Shown here: piece by piece, positions 7,627 to 14,278 of the stretch
Numbering within the stretch: the first letter of the stretch is position 1
Layout: every line of letters starts with the position of its first letter
NCBI RefSeq assembly: GCF_016658545.1
Contig: NZ_JACVZC010000061.1
Coordinates: 1-34,806 of the forward strand
Length of the DNA stretch: 34,806 bases
Source: Pseudomonas sp. S37
GTDB lineage: Bacteria > Pseudomonadota > Gammaproteobacteria > Pseudomonadales > Pseudomonadaceae
Direction: 5' to 3'
Notes under the pieces: generated by a model
What the model saw: only the letters and a program-made list of their open reading frames with translations
Databases searched by the model: none
Told to the model about the DNA's origin: nothing
Position numbers and translations under genes: made by a program

Positions 7627-9120
7627 TCAGAGCTTGATCAACACCGATTTGAGCTCGGTGTAATGCTCGATGGCCGCCGCACCCATCTCACGGCCGACCC
7701 CGGACATCTTGTAGCCACCAAACGGCAGCGCCGGGTCCAGCGCGCTATGGCAGTTGACCCACACCGAGCCCGACTTGATGCGCGGGATCATGCGGTGCAC
7801 GGCGGCCAGGTCGTTGGACCAGATGCTGGCGCCCAGCCCGTAGGGGTTGTCGTTGGCCATGCCGATCATTTCGTCGAGGTCGTCGAACGGCATCGCCACC
7901 AACACCGGCCCGAAGATCTCTTCCTGCACCAGGCGGTGGCGCTGGTCGACATCGACGATCACCGTCGGCTTGACGAAGTAACCCGGGCCATAGCCTTCGC
8001 CACCACAGGCAATGGTCGCACCCAGTTCGCGGCCAAGCTCGATATAGCCAGTAACGCGATCCTGCTGCTTGGCCGAGATCAGCGGGCCCATTTGCACCGC
8101 CGGGTCCAGCCCGCTGCCCAGCTTCATGCCATTGGCGATACCGGCAATGTCGGCCACCACGTTGTCGAAGTGCTTGCGGTGCACATACAGCCGTGAGCCG
8201 GCGCAGCACACCTGGCCCTGGTTGAAGAAGATCGCCGTGGCGGCGCCGGCGGCGGCTTCCTGCAGGTTGGCGTCGGGCATGACGATGGTGGGCGACTTGC
8301 CGCCCAGCTCCAGGGTGACGCGGGTCATGTTGTCCATGGCCGCCTTGCCGATCAGCTTGCCGACCTCGGTGGAGCCAGTGAAGGTCAGCTTGTCCACGCC
8401 CGGGTGGCGGCTGAGCGCGGCGCCGGCGTTCAGGCCGGTACCGGTGACCACGTTGAACACGCCGGCCGGGTAGCCGGCTTCGTCGACCAGTTCGGCCAGC
8501 TTGAGCACGCTTAGCGGGGTTTCATCGGCGGGCTTGAGCACGACGGTGCAGCCGGTGGCCAAGGCCGGGCCGAGCTTCCAGCAGGCCAGCAGCAACGGGA
8601 AATTCCAGGCGACGATGGCGCCGACCACGCCGACGGCTTCGCGGCGGACGAAGCCATGGAACTGGTCGTTGGGCATCAACGGCATGGACGCTTCGACGGT
8701 GCTACCCTCGATCTTGGTGGCCCAGCCCGCCATATAGCGCAGGAAATCGATGGCCAGTTGCACGTCCATCACCTGGGCCACGGCGGCGCTCTTGCCGTTG
8801 TTCAGGCACTCCAGTTCCGCCAGTTGGCGGGCGTCGCGCTCCATCAGGTCGGCCAGGCGCCACAGCAGGTTCTGCCGTTCGCGCGGGCGCAGGCGGCTCC
8901 ATTGTGAATCGTCGAAGGCCTGGCGTGCGGCGCGTACGGCGCGGTCAACGTCTTCGGCCTCGGCGGCGGGCACTTCACCCAGCACTTCACCGGTGGCCGG
9001 GTTGCGGAACGACAGGGTGCGACCGCTGGCGGCGTCCTGCCAGTCGGCGCCGATGCGCATCTTCAGCTTGCGTTCGAGAAAGGCGCGGGTGGCGGGCAGG
9101 ATGGGCAGGTCGGAAAGCAT
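7627..9120 (-). CDS. peaE: NAD(P)-dependent aldehyde dehydrogenase, probably phenylacetaldehyde dehydrogenase
   Basis: This is a 497-residue, standard-length ALDH-superfamily enzyme. Catalytic residues are Glu271 in LELGGKSP and Cys305 in FFNQGQVCC (the first of the two cysteines, by alignment with ALDH2 Cys302). The Rossmann-fold FTGSTEVG motif is at about 247-254. It would oxidise the aldehyde released by the amine dehydrogenase, for example phenylacetaldehyde to phenylacetate, in the cytoplasm. The open frame runs 79 codons further upstream through a REP element, but ATG 9120 is chosen because AAGAGG precedes it, the family length fits, and a sigma-54 promoter lies at 9161-9175. The family is certain; the aldehyde specificity is inferred from its position divergent from qhpA. 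Confidence 0.9.
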   Translation of the reverse strand: MLSDLPILPATRAFLERKLKMRIGADWQDAASGRTLSFRNPATGEVLGEVPAAEAEDVDRAVRAARQAFDDSQWSRLRPRERQNLLWRLADLMERDARQLAELECLNNGKSAAVAQVMDVQLAIDFLRYMAGWATKIEGSTVEASMPLMPNDQFHGFVRREAVGVVGAIVAWNFPLLLACWKLGPALATGCTVVLKPADETPLSVLKLAELVDEAGYPAGVFNVVTGTGLNAGAALSRHPGVDKLTFTGSTEVGKLIGKAAMDNMTRVTLELGGKSPTIVMPDANLQEAAAGAATAIFFNQGQVCCAGSRLYVHRKHFDNVVADIAGIANGMKLGSGLDPAVQMGPLISAKQQDRVTGYIELGRELGATIACGGEGYGPGYFVKPTVIVDVDQRHRLVQEEIFGPVLVAMPFDDLDEMIGMANDNPYGLGASIWSNDLAAVHRMIPRIKSGSVWVNCHSALDPALPFGGYKMSGVGREMGAAAIEHYTELKSVLIKL

Positions 9121-9160
9121 GGGGCTGTGCCTCTTGTCATTGGATGTGACGGGCACTGGC

Positions 9161-9175
9161 GCAATGGCCGTGCCA
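9161..9175 (-). promoter_or_regulatory. Sigma-54 (-24/-12) promoter for peaE
   Basis: The minus strand reads TGGCAC-GGCCA-TTGC, a full match to the TGGCAC-N5-TTGC consensus. Transcription would begin near 9149, about 29 bases before the peaE start codon. Confidence 0.8.
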
Positions 9176-9251
9176 AGCTGGGCAGATGGCTGCAAAGCGT
9201 TGAGTGCGTTGGGTTTTGTGTGGATGCAAGGGGGTGATTGCAGGCGTGCGC

Positions 9252-9268
9252 TGTTGCACATTGAGACG
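9252..9268 (-). promoter_or_regulatory. Candidate PeaR enhancer dyad upstream of peaE
   Basis: The plus strand reads TGTTGCA-CAT-TGAGACG, an imperfect dyad centred about 110 bases upstream of the predicted peaE start site. It matches the reverse complement of the 9408-9424 dyad at most arm positions (TGTTnCA-N3-TGAGAC). A second TGAGACGG follows 10 bases after the first. Confidence 0.5.
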
Positions 9269-9299
9269 GTGTGAGACGGTGGTGAAACAGTGGGTTCAA

Positions 9300-9395
9300 G
9301 GGCCTCTTCGCGGGTAAACCCGCTCCCACAGAGATAGTGTTCACTGTGAGCTGGCATCGTCCCTGTGGGAGCGGGTTTACCCGCGAATGGCCTGC
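9300..9395. repeat. Inverted REP pair in the divergent region
   Basis: REP copies with core CGCGGGTAAACCCGCTCCCACA at about 9300-9332 and its reverse complement at about 9362-9395. They sit between the two proposed enhancer dyads, so they may separate the two divergent promoters rather than act as a terminator. Confidence 0.85.
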
Positions 9396-9407
9396 ACAGC
9401 AGGCCCC

Positions 9408-9424
9408 TGTCTCAACATGAAACA
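9408..9424 (+). promoter_or_regulatory. Candidate PeaR enhancer dyad upstream of qhpA
   Basis: TGTCTCA-ACA-TGAAACA is a 17-base dyad with one mismatch between its arms. It lies about 130 bases upstream of the likely qhpA start site, a normal distance for a sigma-54 enhancer. Its reverse complement resembles the 9252-9268 site. Confidence 0.5.
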
Positions 9425-9522
9425 CCCTGTCGCGAAATGGCACGCTGCAATTGGCCATCGCTGCCGGAATCAAAGCCCGCAAAACTGGCTAAAAGGTTGA
9501 AAGGAAACGCTTTTACAGCACC

Positions 9523-9537
9523 TGGCACAGTTCCTGT
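9523..9537 (+). promoter_or_regulatory. Candidate sigma-54 promoter for qhpA
   Basis: TGGCAC-AGTTC-CTGT has a perfect -24 box and correct spacing, but the -12 box lacks the GC dinucleotide. An alternative, TGGCTA-AAAGG-TTGA at 9486-9500, has a better -12 and a poorer -24. The choice between the two is uncertain. Confidence 0.4.
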
Positions 9538-9588
9538 ATCACAACCCTCACATGCACACCTGCTGTACCAAAGCGTGCGAAAAACGAT

Positions 9589-9599
9589 AAGAACAACAA
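9589..9599 (+). promoter_or_regulatory. Candidate Hfq/Crc CA motif before qhpA
   Basis: AAGAACAACAA contains two overlapping AAnAAnAA matches and ends five bases before the GGAGG Shine-Dalgarno (9604-9608). Bound Hfq/Crc here would block ribosome access, predicting catabolite repression of the amine dehydrogenase operon. Confidence 0.5.
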
Positions 9600-9615
9600 C
9601 CGTGGAGGTCTGACC

Positions 9616-11181
9616 TTGAAGACGACTCGACTCCGGCGGCATGCGGGCAAACTGGCGCTGGTCGCCGCCGCGCTGCTGAGCACCCAGGCCATGGCGGCCG
9701 AGCAGGGCCCGAGCCTGTTGCAGAACAAGTGCATGGGGTGCCATATCCCCGAAGGCAACGATACCTATAGCCGCATCAGCCACCAGCGTAAAACACCGGA
9801 AGGCTGGCTGATGAGCATCGCCCGCATGCAGGTGATGCATGGCCTGCAGATCAGCGATGACGACCGCCGAACGCTGGTCAAGTACCTGGCCGACAAGCAG
9901 GGCCTGGCGCCCAGCGAAACCGAGGGCGTGCGCTACGCCATGGAGCGCCGGCTGAATACCGTCGAGCACTTCGACACCCAGCTCAGCGAAACCTGTGGCC
10001 GTTGCCACTCCGGTGCCCGCGTCGCCTTGCAGCGGCGTCCCGCCAAGGAATGGGAGCACCTGGTCAACTTCCACCTCGGCCAATGGCCGTCCCTTGAATA
10101 CCAGGCCCAGGCGCGTGACCGCGACTGGCTGCCGATTGCCCTGCAGCAAGTAGTACCTGAGCTGGCCAAACGTTACCCGCTGGAAAACGCGGCCTGGGCC
10201 GAATGGCAGAAAGCCAGGCCCAAGGCCGACGCGTTGCCTGGGCAGTGGGCCTTCAGCGGCCACATGCTGGCCAAGGGCGATGTGCGCGGGGTAATGAGCG
10301 TTACCGCCGACGAGGGCGACACCTTCAAGGTCGAGGTCAAGGGCGCTTACGCCGACGGCACGCCGTTCAACGGCAGCGGCTCGGCAATCCTTTACAACGG
10401 CTATGAATGGCGCGGCAACGTCAAGGTCGGTGATGCCAACCTGCGCCAGGTGTTCGCCGCGCTGGATGGCGAAATGAAAGGCCGCATGTTCGAGGCCGAG
10501 CACGATGAGCGCGGCCTGGATTTCAGCGCCGTCAAAGAAGGCAAGGCGCAACTGCTGGCGGTGCAGCCGGCGTTCATCAAGGCAGGCACCGAAAGCGAAA
10601 TCACCTTGGTCGGCAGTGGCCTGAACGGCAAGCCGGACCTTGGCGCCGGGGTGGAGGTGACCGAAGTGCTGGAGCAGACCGCCACCTTGGTACGGGTCAA
10701 GGCCCGCGCAGCAGCCGATGCCAAGCCTGGTCAGCGCGAAGTTGCAGTAGGCGCGCTCAAAGGCGTCAACCTGGCGGTGTACGACAAGGTTGATGAAGTG
10801 AAGGTAGTGCCGGCGTTCTCCATTGCCCGCATTGGCGAGAACGGCGCTTCGGTACCGAAGGTGCAGGGCCGTTTCGAGGCCGAAGCCTGGGGTAAAGACG
10901 CCAACGGGCAGCCACTGCGTATTGGTTACCTGCCGGCCAGCTGGAAGGTCGAGCCGTTCAACGAGCGGGCGGTCGAGGACGAAGACGTCAAGTTCGCCGG
11001 GCAGATGCAGGCCGATGGCGTGTTCGTGCCAGGCGGTGCCGGCCCCAACCCCGCGCGCAAGATGATGACCAACAACGCCGGTAACCTGAAGGTCATCGCC
11101 ACCCTGGCCGACGGTGGCCAGACCGGCGAAGGGCACATGATCGTCACCGTTCAGCGCTGGAACAACCCGCCGCTGCCGTAA
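9616..11181 (+). CDS. qhpA: Quinohemoprotein amine dehydrogenase alpha subunit (diheme cytochrome c)
   Basis: This 521-residue periplasmic subunit receives electrons from the CTQ cofactor of the gamma subunit and passes them to a soluble acceptor. A Sec signal peptide (cleavage after AMA, about residue 27) is followed by two c-type heme sites, CMGCH at 39-43 and CGRCH at 127-131. The remaining two-thirds is beta-rich, matching the multi-domain beta-barrel part of the known 60-kDa subunit. The start appears to be TTG at 9616, eight bases after a strong GGAGG; no ATG fits the signal peptide. It is first in the operon qhpA-qhpD-qhpC-qhpB. Length and heme spacing are normal for the family. Confidence 0.93.
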   Translation: MKTTRLRRHAGKLALVAAALLSTQAMAAEQGPSLLQNKCMGCHIPEGNDTYSRISHQRKTPEGWLMSIARMQVMHGLQISDDDRRTLVKYLADKQGLAPSETEGVRYAMERRLNTVEHFDTQLSETCGRCHSGARVALQRRPAKEWEHLVNFHLGQWPSLEYQAQARDRDWLPIALQQVVPELAKRYPLENAAWAEWQKARPKADALPGQWAFSGHMLAKGDVRGVMSVTADEGDTFKVEVKGAYADGTPFNGSGSAILYNGYEWRGNVKVGDANLRQVFAALDGEMKGRMFEAEHDERGLDFSAVKEGKAQLLAVQPAFIKAGTESEITLVGSGLNGKPDLGAGVEVTEVLEQTATLVRVKARAAADAKPGQREVAVGALKGVNLAVYDKVDEVKVVPAFSIARIGENGASVPKVQGRFEAEAWGKDANGQPLRIGYLPASWKVEPFNERAVEDEDVKFAGQMQADGVFVPGGAGPNPARKMMTNNAGNLKVIATLADGGQTGEGHMIVTVQRWNNPPLP

Positions 11182-11229
11182 CGGCTAGGCGCAACGGTTT
11201 TCCAACGAATCGATTATCGGGAGGTCGCC

Positions 11230-12660
11230 ATGGGCGCACTACTGAACCTGGTCGAACGCAACCTGCATGAAGTGCAGGTCGATGCCGACCGCATGCTGTT
11301 CCATATCCCCAGCAGTTCGCTGTTTGCCACCGATGCGGTGACGGGCAGCATCATCGATGCCTTGCGCCAGCAAGGCTGCTCGGCCGAGGAGCTGACACAG
11401 CGCCTTGGCCAGCAGTTTGCCGGCGACGATATTCAGAACACCCTGCGCGAGCTGATCGCGCTGGAGCTGGTCAGCGACGGTTCGCCGCTGACGCCGGAAA
11501 TCGCCCTCAAGCAGGTCGAGCGCACCGCGTTGAACACGGTGGTGCTCAACGTCAACACCGGTTGCAACCTGAGCTGCACCTATTGCTACAAGGAAGACCT
11601 GGACAAGCCTTCTGCCGGCAAGAAGATGAGCACTGACACCGCCGAAGCGTCGGTGGAGATGCTGCTCAAGGAATCGCCCGACGAGGACCGCTACAGCGTG
11701 GTGTTCTTCGGTGGCGAGCCGTTGTCCAACCGGCCGTTGATCGAGCACATGGTGGCGTACTGCGAGCGGCGTTTTGCCGAAGCGGGCAAGCAGGTGGAGT
11801 TCATCATGACCACCAACGCCACCTTGCTCACCGAAGAGATCATCGACTGGCTCAACGCCCACCGCTTCGGCCTGTCGATCAGCATCGACGGCCCGAAGAC
11901 CGTGCACGACCGCAACCGCATTACCGTGGGCGGGCAGGGCACCTATGACGTGGTGCGGCGCAAGGCCGACCTGCTGCTGTCGCGCTACACCAGCCGCCCG
12001 GTGGGTGCGCGGGTCACGCTGACCCGTGGCATCACCGACGTCGAGACCATCTGGAACCACCTGTTCAACGAAATGGGCTTCGCCGAAGTCGGCTTTGCCC
12101 CGGTCACCTCCGGCGACATGGCTGACTTCAACCTCACGGGCGAAGAGCTGGTGCAGGTGTTCGCCAATATGAAGGCGCTGGGCCGCAAGTACCTGGAGGC
12201 GGCGCTGGAGCACCGCAACATCGGTTTCTCCAACCTGCACCAGCTGATCACCGACATCCACGAGGGCCACAAGAAGGCCCTGCCGTGCGGTGCCGGGCTG
12301 AAGATGCTGGCAGTGGACCACAAGGGCGAGTTGAACCTGTGCCACCGCTTCACCGGCTCCAACCTGCCGACCTTCGGCAACGTGCACCAGGGCGTGAAGC
12401 AGGCGCAGCTCAACGACTTCCTGTCGCAACGCCTGGACCGCAGCAATACCGGCTGCGAAAGCTGCCGCATCCGCAACCTGTGCTCGGGCGGCTGCTACCA
12501 CGAAAGCTATGCGCGCTATGGCGACCCGCAGCACCCGACCTACCACTACTGCGAACTGATGCGTGACTGGGTCGACTTCGGCATTGAAGTCTACAGCCGC
12601 ATCATGGCCGCCAACCCGGCCTTCATCGACCGCTACATCACCCCGCGGAAGGCGCACTGA
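11230..12660 (+). CDS. qhpD: Radical SAM/SPASM maturase QhpD (thioether crosslinking of the gamma subunit)
   Basis: This 476-residue enzyme has the radical SAM motif CNLSCTYC with Cys112, Cys116 and Cys119 binding the catalytic 4Fe-4S cluster. An N-terminal region of about 100 residues probably recognises the leader peptide. The C-terminal SPASM-like region carries Cys353, Cys371, Cys409, Cys412, Cys418, Cys422 and Cys441 for auxiliary clusters. Its homologue forms three Cys-to-Asp/Glu thioether bonds in QhpC in the cytoplasm before export. GGGAGG precedes ATG 11230. The substrate gene qhpC begins one base after its stop, so enzyme and substrate are made together. Confidence 0.93.
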   Translation: MGALLNLVERNLHEVQVDADRMLFHIPSSSLFATDAVTGSIIDALRQQGCSAEELTQRLGQQFAGDDIQNTLRELIALELVSDGSPLTPEIALKQVERTALNTVVLNVNTGCNLSCTYCYKEDLDKPSAGKKMSTDTAEASVEMLLKESPDEDRYSVVFFGGEPLSNRPLIEHMVAYCERRFAEAGKQVEFIMTTNATLLTEEIIDWLNAHRFGLSISIDGPKTVHDRNRITVGGQGTYDVVRRKADLLLSRYTSRPVGARVTLTRGITDVETIWNHLFNEMGFAEVGFAPVTSGDMADFNLTGEELVQVFANMKALGRKYLEAALEHRNIGFSNLHQLITDIHEGHKKALPCGAGLKMLAVDHKGELNLCHRFTGSNLPTFGNVHQGVKQAQLNDFLSQRLDRSNTGCESCRIRNLCSGGCYHESYARYGDPQHPTYHYCELMRDWVDFGIEVYSRIMAANPAFIDRYITPRKAH

Positions 12661-12661
12661 C

Positions 12662-12985
12662 ATGAAGCACTTGAAGCCCCTGAACAACAAGGCGCGCATC
12701 CTCGAGCAGGCCGCCGCCGAAGACCGCGTGGAAGAAGTCATGGCCATGAGCGCAGTGGCGGGTTGCACCGCCACCACCGACCCGGGCTGGGAAGTGGACG
12801 CCTTTGGTGGCGTGAGTTCGCTGTGCCAGCCGATGGAAGCCGACCTGTATGGCTGCTCCGACCCTTGCTGGTGGCCGGCTCAGGTGCCGGACATGATGAG
12901 CACTTACCAGGACTGGAACGCCCAGGCCACCAACTCGGCGGATGACTGGCGCAACCTCGGCACCGTGTTCCCGAAAGACAAGTGA
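12662..12985 (+). CDS. qhpC: Quinohemoprotein amine dehydrogenase gamma subunit (CTQ catalytic subunit precursor)
   Basis: This 107-residue precursor has a leader of about 28 residues followed by a 79-residue mature catalytic subunit. Using published QHNDH numbering with Met29 as residue 1, the crosslinks expected are Cys35-Glu44 (7-16), Cys55-Asp61 (27-33) and Cys69-Asp77 (41-49). The cysteine tryptophylquinone forms from Cys65 and Trp71 (37-43), and Asp40 (12) is an active-site acid. All these residues are present. The leader is polar and helical, not a Sec or Tat signal, which fits recognition by QhpD and export by a dedicated ABC protein. The frame opens upstream to 12563, but ATG 12662, just after the qhpD stop, gives the known leader length. 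Confidence 0.95.
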   Translation: MKHLKPLNNKARILEQAAAEDRVEEVMAMSAVAGCTATTDPGWEVDAFGGVSSLCQPMEADLYGCSDPCWWPAQVPDMMSTYQDWNAQATNSADDWRNLGTVFPKDK

Positions 12986-13017
12986 CCGGCCCAACAAGAA
13001 TGACAAGGGGAAACCGC

Positions 13018-14139
13018 ATGAAAGCTGGACGCTGCGCACCACTCGCGCTCACCATCGCCGCCACGGCCTTTGCCGGGCTGGCACAGGCCGACGACACCGG
13101 GCCGGCGCTGAAGGCCGGCCACGAATACATGATCGTGACCAATTACCCGAACAACCTGCATGTGGTCGATGTGGCCAGTGACACGGTGTACAAGAGCTGC
13201 GTGATGCCCGACAAGTTCGGCCCGGGCACCGCGATGATGGCTGCGGACAACCGCACCGCCTACGTGCTCAACAACCACTACGGCGACATCTACGGCATCG
13301 ACCTGGACACCTGCAAGAACACCTTCCACGCCAACCTGTCGAGCGTGGCGGGCGAGGTGGGGCGCTCGATGTACTCGTTCGCCATCAGCCCGGACGGCAA
13401 GGAAGTGTACGCCACGGTCAACCCCACCCAACGCCTGAACGACCACTACGTGGTCAAGCCGCCACGGCTGGAAGTGTTCAGCACTGCCGATGGCCTGGCC
13501 GCCAAGCCGGTGCGTACCTACCCGATGCCGCGCCAGGTGTACCTGATGCGCACGGCCGACGACGGCACCCTGTATTTCGCCGGGCCCGACATCTACAAGA
13601 TGGACGTGAAGACCGGCAAGTATTCGGTGGCGCTGCCACTGCGCAACTGGAACCGCAAGGGTTACAGCGCGCCGGACGTGCTGTACTTCTGGCCGCACCA
13701 GAACCCGCGCCACGAGTTCTCGATGCTGTACACCATTGCCAGGTTCAAGGATGCCAAGCAGGACCCGAACGAGGCCGAGTTGTTGTACGGCTACCTGAGC
13801 GTCGACCTGAAGACCGGCAAGACCCATACCCAGGAGTTTGCCGACCTGACCGAGCTGTACTTCACCGGCCTGCGCTCGCCCAAGGACCCGAACCAGATCT
13901 ATGGCGTGCTCAACCGCCTGGCCAAGTACGACATCAAGGAGCGCAAGCTGATCAAGGCAGCTAATCTGGAGCACACCTATTACTGCGTCACCTTCGACAA
14001 GAAGGGTGACAAGCTGTACCTGGGCGGCACCTTCAACGACCTGGCGGTGTTCAACCCGGATACGCTGGAGAAGGTGAAGAACATCAAGTTGCCGGGTGGT
14101 GACATGTCGACCACTACGCCGCAGGTGTTCGTCCGTTAA
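13018..14139 (+). CDS. qhpB: Quinohemoprotein amine dehydrogenase beta subunit (seven-bladed propeller)
   Basis: This 373-residue periplasmic subunit begins with a Sec signal peptide (hydrophobic stretch, cleavage near LAQA-DD at residue 24). Repeated strands with YVTNxxxNxLHVVD- and FAISPDGKEVYAT-like turns identify a beta-propeller of the amine dehydrogenase/YVTN type. In QHNDH it packs against the gamma subunit and forms part of the substrate channel. A GTG at 12982 opens the same frame but overlaps the qhpC stop and would add a non-signal extension. ATG 13018 is preferred for AAGGGG upstream and the signal peptide. It is last in the operon, ahead of a REP pair. Confidence 0.92.
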   Translation: MKAGRCAPLALTIAATAFAGLAQADDTGPALKAGHEYMIVTNYPNNLHVVDVASDTVYKSCVMPDKFGPGTAMMAADNRTAYVLNNHYGDIYGIDLDTCKNTFHANLSSVAGEVGRSMYSFAISPDGKEVYATVNPTQRLNDHYVVKPPRLEVFSTADGLAAKPVRTYPMPRQVYLMRTADDGTLYFAGPDIYKMDVKTGKYSVALPLRNWNRKGYSAPDVLYFWPHQNPRHEFSMLYTIARFKDAKQDPNEAELLYGYLSVDLKTGKTHTQEFADLTELYFTGLRSPKDPNQIYGVLNRLAKYDIKERKLIKAANLEHTYYCVTFDKKGDKLYLGGTFNDLAVFNPDTLEKVKNIKLPGGDMSTTTPQVFVR

Positions 14140-14147
14140 ACCGGTGC

Positions 14148-14247
14148 TGGCTTCTTCGCGGGTAAACCCGCTCCTACAAGGACCTCCACAGGCCCCACAT
14201 GTGGCGCAACCTTTGTAGGAGCGGGTTTACCCGCGAAGAGGCCGGCC
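14148..14247. repeat. Inverted REP pair
   Basis: Opposed copies of CTTCGCGGGTAAACCCGCTCC... follow qhpB and precede the acyl-CoA synthetase. They may stabilise the 3' end of the qhpADCB transcript and may separate it from the next gene. Confidence 0.85.
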
Positions 14248-14257
14248 CATACAACAC

Positions 14258-14268
14258 AAGAACAACAA
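14258..14268 (+). promoter_or_regulatory. Candidate Hfq/Crc CA motif before the acyl-CoA synthetase
   Basis: AAGAACAACAA, identical to the motif before qhpA, lies 11-21 bases upstream of ATG 14279. The only Shine-Dalgarno-like sequence, AGAG, overlaps its 3' side, so binding would compete directly with ribosomes. Confidence 0.45.
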
Positions 14269-14278
14269 GAGATCGCCC

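Larger units (their letters stand above)
9121..9615. other. Divergent regulatory region between peaE and qhpA (no gene)
   Basis: This 495-base stretch holds no convincing coding frame. It contains, from left to right, a minus-strand sigma-54 promoter (9161-9175), a dyad (9252-9268) with a neighbouring TGAGACGGTG tandem copy, an inverted REP pair (9300-9395), a second copy of the dyad in opposite orientation (9408-9424), weak plus-strand sigma-54 candidates (9486-9500 and 9523-9537), and an AAnAAnAA motif just before the qhpA Shine-Dalgarno. Confidence 0.8.

Noticed and set aside
9121..9357. N-terminal extension of the aldehyde dehydrogenase
   Set aside because: The extension is translated REP sequence upstream of the sigma-54 promoter; ATG 9120 fits family length and ribosome site.
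9412..11136. 574-codon minus-strand frame opposite qhpA
   Set aside because: Antisense of a confident diheme subunit gene; no recognisable domain.
12982..13017. GTG 12982 as start of the beta subunit
   Set aside because: It would add a polar segment before the signal peptide; ATG 13018 has a better ribosome site.
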